Shown: one piece after another, positions 20,029-28,148 of the stretch
Layout of the letters: the number at the start of each line of letters is the position of its first letter
Position numbering within the stretch: position 1 is the first letter of the stretch
Source of the DNA: Amycolatopsis acididurans
Lineage (GTDB): Bacteria; Actinomycetota; Actinomycetes; Mycobacteriales; Pseudonocardiaceae
Assembly: GCF_012328925.1 (NCBI RefSeq)
Contig: NZ_JAAXLS010000008.1
Location: forward strand, 1-64,000
Direction: 5' to 3'
Length of the DNA stretch: 64,000 nucleotides
Made by a program: the position numbers and the translations under genes
Notes under the pieces: generated by a model
The model's input: the letters and a program-made list of their open reading frames with translations, nothing else
Told to the model about the DNA's origin: nothing
The model's database searches: none

Positions 20029-20102
20029 GCGACGATCGGCGAAGCCCTGCTCGCGAGGCTGACCGGGTGCGGGTGTCCCGCCAGACACAGGAGGCCGAGT
20101 GA
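20025..20102 (+). CDS. Repeat-encoded mini-ORF 2, 25 aa, identical to mini-ORF 1
   Basis: This is the second copy of the 25-codon frame, starting at GTG 20025 on the stop of mini-ORF 1 and ending at a TGA overlapping the cobIJ start at 20099. The chain cobH, mini-ORF 1, mini-ORF 2, cobIJ therefore has an unbroken run of GTGA stop-start overlaps, each with its own AGGAGG. Product function unknown. Confidence 0.4.
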   Translation: MSDDRRSPAREADRVRVSRQTQEAE

Positions 20103-21592
20103 AGACGGGCAAGCTCTGGGGTGTGGGTCTGGGTCCGGGCGATCCGGAGCTGATGACCGTCAAGGCGGCGCGGCTGATCAGTGAGGCGGAGGTGATCGCC
20201 TACCACTGCGCGCGGCACGGGCGCAGCATCGCGCGATCGGTCGCCGAGCCGCATCTGCGGGACGGGCAGATCGAGGAACGCCTGATGTACCCGGTGACCA
20301 CCGAGGGCACCGACCATCCCGGCGGTTACGAGGGTGCGATCGCCGAGTTCTACGAGCTGAGCGCGAAGCGGCTGGCCGAGCATCTCGACGCCGGGCGCGA
20401 TGTGGTTCTGCTGTGTGAAGGGGATCCGTTCTTCTTCGGGTCCTACATGTACATGCACGAACGGCTGTGCGACCGGTACGAAGCCGAAGCCGTGCCCGGG
20501 GTGACCTCGGTGAGCGCGGCGTCGTCGGTGCTGGGGCGCCCGCTCGTGCAGCGGGACGAAGTGTTCACCGTGCTGCCCGGCACGTTGCCCGCCCCGGAAC
20601 TGGCGCGGCGGCTGGCGGACACCGAGGCCGCCGCCGTGATGAAACTGGGCCGTACGTTCGATTCCGTGCGAGAGGCGCTCGCGGAGTCGGGCCGTCTCGA
20701 CGAGGCGTTCTACGTCGAGCGCGCGACCTGGACCAATCAGCGCGTGGAGCCCTTCGCCGATGTCGATCCCGCTTCGGTGCCGTACTTCTCGCTGGCCCTG
20801 GTGCCCAGCCCTGCCTATGCGGCACGCAAATCCGGCGAACCGTCCGATGTGGATGCCACGGAGACGGTGACCGGGGAGGTGGTCGTCGTCGGGCTGGGCC
20901 CGGCGGGTCCGGAGTGGCTGACCCCGGAGGCCGCGGCCGCCTTGGAGGATGCCGAGCACATCGTCGGCTACGGACCGTACGTGGCGAAGGTGCCGCAGCG
21001 GGCCGGACAGCGACGGCATGCGTCGGGCAACCGCGTCGAGGCCGAACGGGCGCGGGAAGCGCTGGAACTGGCCCGAAGCGGTGGCCGCGTCGCGGTCGTG
21101 TCCTCGGGCGATCCGGGTGTTTTCGCGATGGCGTCGGCGGTTCTGGAGCAGGCGGCCTCGTTCGACCCGCCGGTCACGGTGCGCGTGCTGCCCGGTGTCA
21201 CCGCGGCACAGGCCGCGGCGTCCCGGGTGGGTGCGCCGCTGGGGCACGACTACTGCGTGCTGTCGCTGTCGGACCGCCTCAAGCCGTGGGAAATCATCGA
21301 GCGACGGCTGGACGCGGCAGGCGCGGCGGATCTCGCGATCGCGATCTACAACCCGGCTTCGAAGACGCGCACCACGCAACTGGGACAGGCGCGGGAGGTG
21401 CTGCTGCGGCACCGCGCACCGGACACCCCGGTGGTGATCGCACGGGACATCGGCGGCGCCGAAGAGCACGTCACGATCACGAGTCTCGGGGAGCTGGATC
21501 CCTCCAGTGTGGACATGCGCTGCCTGCTGATCATCGGCAGCAGCCGCACACAGGTGAGCAACGGCCAGGTCTGGACCCCGCGGAGCTACTGA
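20099..21592 (+). CDS. cobIJ: Fused precorrin-2 C20- and precorrin-3B C17-methyltransferase CobIJ
   Basis: A 497-residue fusion of two SAM-dependent tetrapyrrole methylases. Residues 1-250 are CobI (C20): GVGLGPGDPELMTVKAARL, LLCEGDPFFFGSYMY and VPGVTSVSAASSVLG. Residues 260-497 are CobJ (C17, ring contraction): VVGLGPAGPEWLTPEA, VVSSGDPGVFAMASAV, VLPGVTAAQAAASRVG and AIYNPASKTR. The fusion is common in actinobacteria. GTG 20099 is set by AGGAGG and by overlap with mini-ORF 2. A very strong hairpin follows the stop and separates it from the convergent emb gene. Confidence 0.95.
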   Translation: MKTGKLWGVGLGPGDPELMTVKAARLISEAEVIAYHCARHGRSIARSVAEPHLRDGQIEERLMYPVTTEGTDHPGGYEGAIAEFYELSAKRLAEHLDAGRDVVLLCEGDPFFFGSYMYMHERLCDRYEAEAVPGVTSVSAASSVLGRPLVQRDEVFTVLPGTLPAPELARRLADTEAAAVMKLGRTFDSVREALAESGRLDEAFYVERATWTNQRVEPFADVDPASVPYFSLALVPSPAYAARKSGEPSDVDATETVTGEVVVVGLGPAGPEWLTPEAAAALEDAEHIVGYGPYVAKVPQRAGQRRHASGNRVEAERAREALELARSGGRVAVVSSGDPGVFAMASAVLEQAASFDPPVTVRVLPGVTAAQAAASRVGAPLGHDYCVLSLSDRLKPWEIIERRLDAAGAADLAIAIYNPASKTRTTQLGQAREVLLRHRAPDTPVVIARDIGGAEEHVTITSLGELDPSSVDMRCLLIIGSSRTQVSNGQVWTPRSY

Positions 21593-21599
21593 GGAAACA

Positions 21600-21638
21600 C
21601 CCTGGGGACCCCTCATGCACCATGAGGGGTCCCCAGGG
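21600..21638. terminator. Strong bidirectional terminator, 18-bp perfect stem
   Basis: An 18-base arm (21600-21617, starting CCCTGGGGACC) pairs perfectly with 21621-21638 around a 3-nt loop. It lies between the convergent cobIJ and emb genes, 7 bp after one stop and 8 bp from the other, so it should end both transcripts. Confidence 0.85.
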
Positions 21639-21646
21639 ACCTCCGC

Positions 21647-24600
21647 TCAGCGCGTGTTGGTCGAGCCGGTCGGCTGCTGCGGTCCGGGACCGGGTGACCA
21701 CCAGCCCCACACGGTCTTCTCCCCGTGTGTAACCTGCGGCGCGGCGCCCTCGGTGAACGGCTCGACCTGCATCAGCTGGCCCCAGGACTGTCCCGGGTCC
21801 CCGTTGAGGTAGCTCGGCACCTCCGGCGTGGTCGCGACCTCCTCGAGCCAGCCGAGCGGACCGCCGCCGATGTTGTCGGCGATGCCGGCCTCCTCGGCCA
21901 GGTTGCCCGCGGTGATCCGGTAGGCCGGGATCTGCGAGACGCCGTCGTGCGCGGTGACCGGGTTCATGCACGGGTACACGAACGCGGCCGGCCAGTCCAT
22001 GTACACCGGCGCGTTGCCCACCCGCTGCGTCAGCGTGGTGAACGTCGGCACGCGCGGGGCGCTGACCGCGACCCAGCCGTCGTCGGTGATGTCGTTGTCC
22101 TCGGCGACCACGCGCACCAGCGTCACGTCCGGCGGCAGGTCGCCGATCTCGACGCGCTCGTCGGCCCACTTGGTCTTGGTGCTGCCGCTGCCGGACACGG
22201 TGCCGGTGCCGCTGGGCAGGGCCACCTGGCTCTTGGTCACCTCGACGCCCTGCGGGGTCTGCCTGCCGAACTCCAGCGACACGCTCGTCGCCTTCCCGGC
22301 CGGAGCGGCGACGGCGACGGCGACCTGCGCACCCGCGTGCTGCTGGGGCAGCGCGTACCAGTCGGTGCGCAGCCGCCCGGTCGGCGTCTCGCTGTGGTCC
22401 TCGTGGTAGCTGCTCCACATCGGCACCGTGCTGGTGGTGAAGCCGTGCGGCGGCCCGGTCAGCGGATCGTTGTCGCTGCGGGCGTCGGTGTGGAAACCGG
22501 TGTCGGTCTTGCCGTTGTCCTGATCCACCGGCGGCAGTGTGGAGTTGGCAGGCTGCGGCTGCTTGACCGGAACCGTCTGCGCCGCGACGGGCTTGAGCAC
22601 GCTCGACACCGGGTCCTGCTCGACCATCACGTGATCGGACAGGTTGCAGCTCTTGCCGAACAGGTGCTCGACGTTCGCCGCACCGAGGCTGTAGCTGCCC
22701 CACTGCTTCTGGATCGCCTTGCCCATGCTGGCGAACTCGAAGGCCACCACGAGGCCACAGACCACGACGAGACCGGCCGAGCCGAGCTTGAGCGCGCGGC
22801 CCCGGCGTTCCTCGACCGGTGGCGGCAGCCCCGGCCGCTGGGCGCGCACGTTCTCCACGAACGCGAACACCGCCGCGACGGCCGCGGCCAGCAGCAGCAG
22901 CGTGGACAGGTGGTAGCCGTGGATCGAGGGTGCCTTGTCGAACCACGGCACGCCGAGCTGGGAGACGAACCAGTACGCGTTCGGCCCCGTCGCGGCGAGC
23001 GCCGCCACGGCGAGCAGGCCCGCCAGGAACGCCGCCCTGTTGCGCCGTGACCGCAGGACCGTGGAACTGGTGGCCAGTGCCGTCAGCGCCGCCATCGCGG
23101 ACCCGACCGCGGCGAAGGCCCCGAAGTGGTGCGTCCACTTGGTGGGCGTCAGCGCGAGCAGCAGGAAGAACAGGGCCGTGGTGCCGATGAGCCGCCTCGC
23201 CGGGCCGAGCGCGGCGCCCTGGATCCGGCTGCGGCGCAACAGCACCACCAGGCAGGTGCCGGTGCACAGGATGAGCAGCAGCACCGGGAACCGGCGGGTC
23301 ATCGAACCGTCCGCGCTGTTGGCGAACAGCAGCTCGTAGCGGGACAGCTCCTCGTACCACGGCAGGTCGGGGCCGACCTTGCCGCGCAGCCTGGTGGCTT
23401 CCATCACCGAGGCGAACGTCTGGTCGGCGAATACCACGACGAGCACGATGAAGCCGGCCGCCGCGATCGGCGCCAGCACCTCGATCCAGCCGCTCTCCCT
23501 GGCACGGGCACGCAGCATCTGGAACAGCGGGCGCGCGGCGACCAGGAACGGGGCCACCGCGATCAGCGCGGTCGGCGTGGCGGCCAGCGCGAAGGCGGCC
23601 GCGATCAGGCCGAGGCACAGCGGCAACAGCCGCCGGGTCACCAGCGTCCGCTCGACGGCGCACAGGGCGAGCAGCGAGCCGAGCGCGGCCCACGGCTCGG
23701 GGCGGACACCGTTGTTGAACGGCAGCCACCACACCAAGAACACCATCGCGGCGGCCCAGCTCGCGGCGCGGCTGGCGCGGACCTGGGTGCCCAGCCGGGG
23801 CAGGACTTCACGGCTGATCAGCAGCCAGCTGATCACGCCGATCAGGAACGAGGGCAGCCGGATCCACGGCGGCACCGTGGACACGGTGGCCATCAGCTCG
23901 TAGATGTGGTCGTTCCAGCCGAACGGCGCTTCGGCGACCCCGAACCAGCGGTGGTAGTTGGTCAGGTATCCGTACTGGTCGGCGACCCTGGCCATGGTCA
24001 GGATGTAGCCGTCGTCCGAGGTCACCGGCCCGATGAACACCCACGCGCCGAGCGTGCCGAACACGGTGAAGTCGCGGGCGGTGAGCTTCCACCAGCCGAC
24101 CGGCGCCCAGCGTGGTGCGCGCCGCGCGGTGCGCGCGTCCAGGCGGTTGACCGCGATCAGGCAGCCGATCAGCGACAGCACGCCGAACACGCCGATGCCG
24201 ACCTTCCAGCCGGTCGGCGAGGACTGGTAGCGCGTGTCGGGCGTGATCGAGACGTGCAGCCCGTTCGTGGGGTCCTTGGCGGAGGTGATGTCGGTGTAAA
24301 TGCCGAGCACGCGCGGCCGGACGTCACCACCCGAGTCGTACACGGGGGTGCCCGCGACCTTCAGCGTCGTGTGGGTGGCGTCGGAGGTGAACTGGACGTC
24401 GCAACCGGTGGCGGGCAGCGGCTGGCGGGCGACCTGCTCGCCGCGGTTGAGCGCGGTGAGCAGGCCGTTGTCGACGCGGAGCTGCATGCCGGCGCCGTTG
24501 CCGGTGCGCTCGGCGGGAATGGTCGAGAACAGCAGGCCGCCGCCGGGGCTGCGGCCGCTGACCGACTGGATCGTGGCGCACGGCAGGTCCACGCGCATGT

Positions 24601-24862
24601 CCTGCGCCCAGTAGCCGACCAGCGGCGCGTTCACCGGGCGGGTGTCGCTGCCGGCGGGCCAGTTGATCTGAGCCGTGTCCTGCACGACCGGCAGGAACGG
24701 GTAGGCCAGCGCGCAGGCGGCGGCGAACAGGCCGAGAACGATGGCCAGCCAGCGCCACAACGGCGCGTGGGGTTTCACAGGCGGAGAGCTGTCGCGCTGC
24801 GCCTGCTCCTGGTCGGTCACCTCATCCGGGGTGACTGTCGGCGTCCTGCTGGCCATCCACAT
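21647..24862 (-). CDS. Arabinosyltransferase, EmbA/B/C family
   Basis: A 1071-residue GT-C membrane enzyme that adds arabinofuranose from decaprenyl-phosphate donors to cell-wall arabinan. It has one N-terminal membrane segment near 36-58, a first extracytoplasmic carbohydrate-binding-like domain, then a long run of about a dozen hydrophobic helices. The catalytic acidic motif SDDGYIL is near residue 280, and the proline motif NGVRPEPWAALGS follows. A large C-terminal periplasmic domain ends the protein. Length matches Emb proteins (1050-1100). Only one copy is present here; which of EmbA/B/C it matches best cannot be decided by eye. ATG 24862 is used; ATG 24856 is an alternative. It lies inside the B12 cluster. 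Confidence 0.92.
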   Translation of the reverse strand: MWMASRTPTVTPDEVTDQEQAQRDSSPPVKPHAPLWRWLAIVLGLFAAACALAYPFLPVVQDTAQINWPAGSDTRPVNAPLVGYWAQDMRVDLPCATIQSVSGRSPGGGLLFSTIPAERTGNGAGMQLRVDNGLLTALNRGEQVARQPLPATGCDVQFTSDATHTTLKVAGTPVYDSGGDVRPRVLGIYTDITSAKDPTNGLHVSITPDTRYQSSPTGWKVGIGVFGVLSLIGCLIAVNRLDARTARRAPRWAPVGWWKLTARDFTVFGTLGAWVFIGPVTSDDGYILTMARVADQYGYLTNYHRWFGVAEAPFGWNDHIYELMATVSTVPPWIRLPSFLIGVISWLLISREVLPRLGTQVRASRAASWAAAMVFLVWWLPFNNGVRPEPWAALGSLLALCAVERTLVTRRLLPLCLGLIAAAFALAATPTALIAVAPFLVAARPLFQMLRARARESGWIEVLAPIAAAGFIVLVVVFADQTFASVMEATRLRGKVGPDLPWYEELSRYELLFANSADGSMTRRFPVLLLILCTGTCLVVLLRRSRIQGAALGPARRLIGTTALFFLLLALTPTKWTHHFGAFAAVGSAMAALTALATSSTVLRSRRNRAAFLAGLLAVAALAATGPNAYWFVSQLGVPWFDKAPSIHGYHLSTLLLLAAAVAAVFAFVENVRAQRPGLPPPVEERRGRALKLGSAGLVVVCGLVVAFEFASMGKAIQKQWGSYSLGAANVEHLFGKSCNLSDHVMVEQDPVSSVLKPVAAQTVPVKQPQPANSTLPPVDQDNGKTDTGFHTDARSDNDPLTGPPHGFTTSTVPMWSSYHEDHSETPTGRLRTDWYALPQQHAGAQVAVAVAAPAGKATSVSLEFGRQTPQGVEVTKSQVALPSGTGTVSGSGSTKTKWADERVEIGDLPPDVTLVRVVAEDNDITDDGWVAVSAPRVPTFTTLTQRVGNAPVYMDWPAAFVYPCMNPVTAHDGVSQIPAYRITAGNLAEEAGIADNIGGGPLGWLEEVATTPEVPSYLNGDPGQSWGQLMQVEPFTEGAAPQVTHGEKTVWGWWSPGPGPQQPTGSTNTR

Positions 24863-24913
24863 TGAACGAACGCTATCGCCCTACTGTGTCGAGATTTCCA
24901 CCGGTCTTGTCGG

Positions 24914-25561
24914 TCAGGGATTATGCACGGTGGCCCCGGCGCCGAATCGTTCGAGATGGGTTGCGGCCGCCAGCGGCCGCCGTTCGCGCCAGCCGAACCG
25001 CTCCAGATCAGGCGTTTCGTGCAGGCGGCTCACCGGTCCGGTGCACAGCCACGCGACCGGCCGGATCTCGGGCGGGATGCCGAGCAGTTCCCGCAGGAAC
25101 TCCTCGCGGTAGAAGCTCACCCAGCCCACGCCGAGCCCCTCGGCGGTCGCCGCGAGCCACAGGTTCTGGATCGCGAGGCACACCGAGTACAGGCCGGCGT
25201 CGGCGATCGCGTGGCGGCCGAGTACGTCGGGGGAGCCGCGGCGGGAGTCGTAGGTCACCACGATGCCGAGGCTGGACTCGAGAATCCCCTCGATCTTGAT
25301 CTTGTCGAAGGTTTCGCCCCGTTCGGCGGACAGCGATCGTGCGAACACGTCGCGCTCGGCGAGCACGTGGTCGCGGAACGCGGTGCGGGTCTCACGATTG
25401 GACACCAGCACGAAGTCCCACGGCTGGCTCAGCCCGACGCTCGGTGCGGCGTGCGCCGCCTCCAGCACTCTGGTGAGTACGTCCTCCGGAATCGGTTCCC
25501 CGGTGAACTCGGCCCGGACGTCTCGCCTTCGCAGCACCACGTCGTAGAACGGTTGGCTCAT
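24914..25561 (-). CDS. bluB: 5,6-dimethylbenzimidazole synthase BluB
   Basis: A 215-residue flavin enzyme of the nitroreductase fold that cannibalises FMNH2 with oxygen to make dimethylbenzimidazole, the lower base of cobalamin. Typical BluB segments are RRDVRAEFTGEPIPEDVL, AAPSVGLSQPWDFVLV, GLYSVCLAIQNLWLAATAEG and LGVGWVSFYREEFLRELLGI. ATG 25561 overlaps the cobK stop (ATGA), so the two are translationally coupled. Need for oxygen agrees with the aerobic CobG route. emb follows 51 bp downstream on the same strand. Confidence 0.94.
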   Translation of the reverse strand: MSQPFYDVVLRRRDVRAEFTGEPIPEDVLTRVLEAAHAAPSVGLSQPWDFVLVSNRETRTAFRDHVLAERDVFARSLSAERGETFDKIKIEGILESSLGIVVTYDSRRGSPDVLGRHAIADAGLYSVCLAIQNLWLAATAEGLGVGWVSFYREEFLRELLGIPPEIRPVAWLCTGPVSRLHETPDLERFGWRERRPLAAATHLERFGAGATVHNP

Positions 25562-26304
25562 CCCTCCAGCATCGCTGATACCCAATCCAGCGCTGCCGCC
25601 ACGTCGTGAACCGTGTGTGCATCCGGACGTTCCGGACGTCGCACGACCACGACGGGAATGCCCAGTTCACGGGCGGCGAGAAGTTTCGCGGCGGTCATAT
25701 CGCCCCCGCTGTCCTTTGTGACCAGAACGTCGATCCGGTGCTCACGCATCAGCGCCCGCTCACCCTCGACGCGGTAGGGGCCCCGGTCGAGCAGGATCTC
25801 GATGTTGGGCGGCAGCGGCGGTTCCGGCGGATCGACACACCGCGCGAGGAACCACTGGCGGGCGCAGTGCGCGAACGCGGCCAGTCCCTGGCGTCCGCTG
25901 GTGAGGAAGATCCGGTCGCCGAGCTCCTGGATCCGCTCGGCGGCCTCGTCGAGCGAGGCGACCCAGTGCCAGTCGTCGTGACGGGGCTGCCAGCCCGGTC
26001 GCTGCAGCCGCAGCAACGGCACGTTCGCCGCCTTCGCGCCCGCCACCGCGGAGGTGCCGATGCGTTCGGCGAACGGATGCGTCGCGTCCACGACGGCGAC
26101 CGCCTCGTGGTCGGTGAGCCAACGCGCGAGCCCGTCCGGTCCGCCGAACCCGCCGATGCGCACCTCGCCCTCGGGCAGCCGGGGGTTGGCGACGCGTCCG
26201 GCCAGCGAGGACACCACGTGGACGCCGCGGGCGAGCAGGGCCGACGCGAGCGCGCGAGCCTCACCGGTGCCTCCGAGCACGAGCACTGTGTTCACACGAG
26301 CCAT
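25558..26304 (-). CDS. cobK: Precorrin-6A reductase CobK
   Basis: A 248-residue CobK/CbiJ NADPH-dependent reductase. The N-terminal VLVLGGTGEARALASALLAR is the family signature. VDATHPFAERIGTSA, RIFLTSGRQGLAAFA, VLVTKDSGGDMTAAKL and VVVVRRPERPDA complete it. ATG 26304 follows GGGAG by only one base; GTG 26295 would be spaced better and is a real alternative. Its start is only about 11 bp from the start of divergent cbiD, so the promoters of each must lie within the other's coding sequence. Confidence 0.93.
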   Translation of the reverse strand: MARVNTVLVLGGTGEARALASALLARGVHVVSSLAGRVANPRLPEGEVRIGGFGGPDGLARWLTDHEAVAVVDATHPFAERIGTSAVAGAKAANVPLLRLQRPGWQPRHDDWHWVASLDEAAERIQELGDRIFLTSGRQGLAAFAHCARQWFLARCVDPPEPPLPPNIEILLDRGPYRVEGERALMREHRIDVLVTKDSGGDMTAAKLLAARELGIPVVVVRRPERPDAHTVHDVAAALDWVSAMLEG

Positions 26305-26315
26305 ACTCCCTGTTT

Positions 26316-27359
26316 GTGCGGTACGGCTGGACTACGGGGGCGTGTGCGACCGCGGCGACGACCGCCGCGTACACCGCGCTGCTCACCGGTACTTTCCCCG
26401 ATCCGGTGGAGGTGCTGCTGCCGAAGGGCAAGCGCCCGGCGTTCGCGCTGGCGACCGAGCGGCTGGACGCCGGATCGGCCAGCGCCGGTGTGATCAAGGA
26501 CGCGGGCGACGATCCGGACGTGACGCACGGCGCGCTCATCGTGGCCACCGTGTCGCGTGGTGCACCCGGTACGGGAGTGACGTTCCGTGCGGGCGAGGGC
26601 GTCGGCACGGTGACGAAACCGGGCCTGCCGCTGGCGGTCGGCGAACCCGCCATCAACCCCGTGCCGCGGCGGCTGATGACCGAGGCGGTCGCGCGGGTCG
26701 CGGCGGCGCACGGCGACGCGGGTGACGTCGTGATCGAGATCTCGGTGCCGGACGGCGAGGAACTGGCGCGCCAGACGTGGAACCCGCGGCTGGGCATCCT
26801 CGGCGGCCTGTCGATCCTGGGCACGACGGGTGTCGTCGTGCCGTACTCGTGCTCGGCGTGGATCGACAGCATCCGGCGCGGCGTGGATGTCGCGCGGGCG
26901 CTGGGGCTGACACACGTGGCGGGCGCGACGGGCAGCACGTCGGAACGTGTCGTCGCCGAGCTGTACGACCTGCCGGAGAGTGCGCTGCTGGACATGGGCG
27001 ATTTCGCGGGCGCCGTGCTGAAGTACCTGGCGCGCCACCCCGTGCCGCGGCTCACCCTCGCGGGTGGGTTCGCGAAGTTCTCGAAGCTCGCGGCGGGGCA
27101 CCTGGACCTGCATTCGAAACGGTCGCAAGTGGACTTGTCGCTGCTGGCGTCACTCGCACCGGAACAGGCCCCGGCGATCCTGGCTGCCAACACGGCGTTG
27201 CACGCGCTGGAGATCTGCCAGGACGCGGGGATCCCGATCGGCGACCTGGTCGCGGCGAAGGCGCGGGAGACGGCGCTGTCGGTACTCGGATCGGCGCCGG
27301 TCGCGGTGGACGTCGTGGTGATCGACCGCGCGGGCACGATCGTCGGGCGGGCCGGTTGA
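26316..27359 (+). CDS. cbiD: Precorrin-5 C1-methyltransferase, CbiD type
   Basis: A 347-residue CbiD protein beginning MRYGWTTGACATAATTAAYT, the family signature, with INPVPRRLM, GLSILGTTGVVVPYS, GATGSTSE and FAKFSKLAAGHLDLHS. CbiD methylates C1 in the cobalt-early pathway; here it sits with CobG and CobN, so it presumably does the job of CobF on a cobalt-free precorrin (inference; no CobF was seen). GTG 26316 is the start; a CATACT box at 26302-26307 could give a nearly leaderless message. Convergent with cobM, 24 bp apart. Confidence 0.93.
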   Translation: MRYGWTTGACATAATTAAYTALLTGTFPDPVEVLLPKGKRPAFALATERLDAGSASAGVIKDAGDDPDVTHGALIVATVSRGAPGTGVTFRAGEGVGTVTKPGLPLAVGEPAINPVPRRLMTEAVARVAAAHGDAGDVVIEISVPDGEELARQTWNPRLGILGGLSILGTTGVVVPYSCSAWIDSIRRGVDVARALGLTHVAGATGSTSERVVAELYDLPESALLDMGDFAGAVLKYLARHPVPRLTLAGGFAKFSKLAAGHLDLHSKRSQVDLSLLASLAPEQAPAILAANTALHALEICQDAGIPIGDLVAAKARETALSVLGSAPVAVDVVVIDRAGTIVGRAG

Positions 27360-27383
27360 CCCGCTGTAGCACCGCGAGGCACG

Positions 27384-28148
27384 TCAATCCCGTGTCAGGC
27401 CCTTCGCCGTGCGTTCCCTCGTCGCCGAGTACAGGAAGCTGTCCGGGAACGTCTCCGCGGCCAGCACCCGGCCCACGAAGATCACCGCCGCCCGCTTGAT
27501 CTCCGCCGCCTTGACCTGGGCCGCGATGGTCGCCAGCGTGCCGCGCAGCACGACCTCCTCCGGCTGGCTCGCCCGCGCCACGACGGCCACCGGGCAGTCC
27601 TGGCCGTAGCGCGGCACCAGTTCGGCCACCACCCGCTCGATCCGCCCGATGGCCAGGTGCAGCGCGAGCGTCGCCCCGGTCGCGGCGAAGGCTTCGAGCG
27701 TCTCGCCGGAGGGCATCGCCGTGGAGCGGGCCTGCACCCGTGTGACGACGAGGCTCTGCCCGATCGTCGGCACCGTCAGCTCGCGCCCCAGAACCGCCGC
27801 CGCGGCGGCGAAGGCGGGCACCCCCGGCACGACCTCGTAGGGCACGCCCGCCGCATCGAGCCGCCGCATCTGCTCGGCGACCGCGCTGTAGATCGACGGG
27901 TCGCCCGAGCACAGCCGCGCCACGTCGTGTCCCGCCTCGTGCGCCGCCACCACCCTCGCGATGATCTCGTCCAGGTTGAGGTTCGCCGTGTCGACGCGTT
28001 CGGCGTCCGCCGGGCAGTGCGCGAGCAGATCCGGCGGCGTGAGGCTGCCCGGATACAGGCACACCTGGCAGCGCCCGAGCAGGTCCCGGCCCCGCACGGT
28101 GATCAGGTCGGCGGCGCCCGGTCCGGCACCGATGAAGTACACGGTCAT
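27384..28148 (-). CDS. cobM: Precorrin-4 C11-methyltransferase CobM
   Basis: A 254-residue SAM-dependent tetrapyrrole methylase. The signatures are VYFIGAGPGAADLITVRGRD, CLYPGSLTPPDLLAH, DVARLCSGDPSIYSAVAEQM and EVVPGVPAFAAAAAVLGREL. The ATG at 28148 overlaps the cobL stop (ATGA), giving a coupled cobL-cobM pair. It shares the methylase fold with CobIJ and the first half of CobL. Confidence 0.95.
   Translation of the reverse strand: MTVYFIGAGPGAADLITVRGRDLLGRCQVCLYPGSLTPPDLLAHCPADAERVDTANLNLDEIIARVVAAHEAGHDVARLCSGDPSIYSAVAEQMRRLDAAGVPYEVVPGVPAFAAAAAVLGRELTVPTIGQSLVVTRVQARSTAMPSGETLEAFAATGATLALHLAIGRIERVVAELVPRYGQDCPVAVVARASQPEEVVLRGTLATIAAQVKAAEIKRAAVIFVGRVLAAETFPDSFLYSATRERTAKGLTRD

Larger units (their letters stand above)
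19939..20102 (+). repeat. 74-bp tandem duplication carrying the ribosome-binding site and start of cobIJ
   Basis: Two identical 74-bp units (19939-20012, 20013-20086) are followed by a third partial copy (20087-20102). Each copy begins ACAGGAGGCCGAGTGA, which is at once the end of cobH, a good ribosome-binding site (AGGAGG) and a GTG start overlapping a stop. I compared the copies by eye and saw no mismatch, so the duplication is recent or actively maintained. Confidence 0.93.

Noticed and set aside
19939..20102. Repeat array considered as CRISPR or an integration scar
   Set aside because: Units are directly adjacent with no variable spacer, no cas genes are near, and the repeat includes the end of cobH and the start of cobIJ. 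It is a local tandem duplication.
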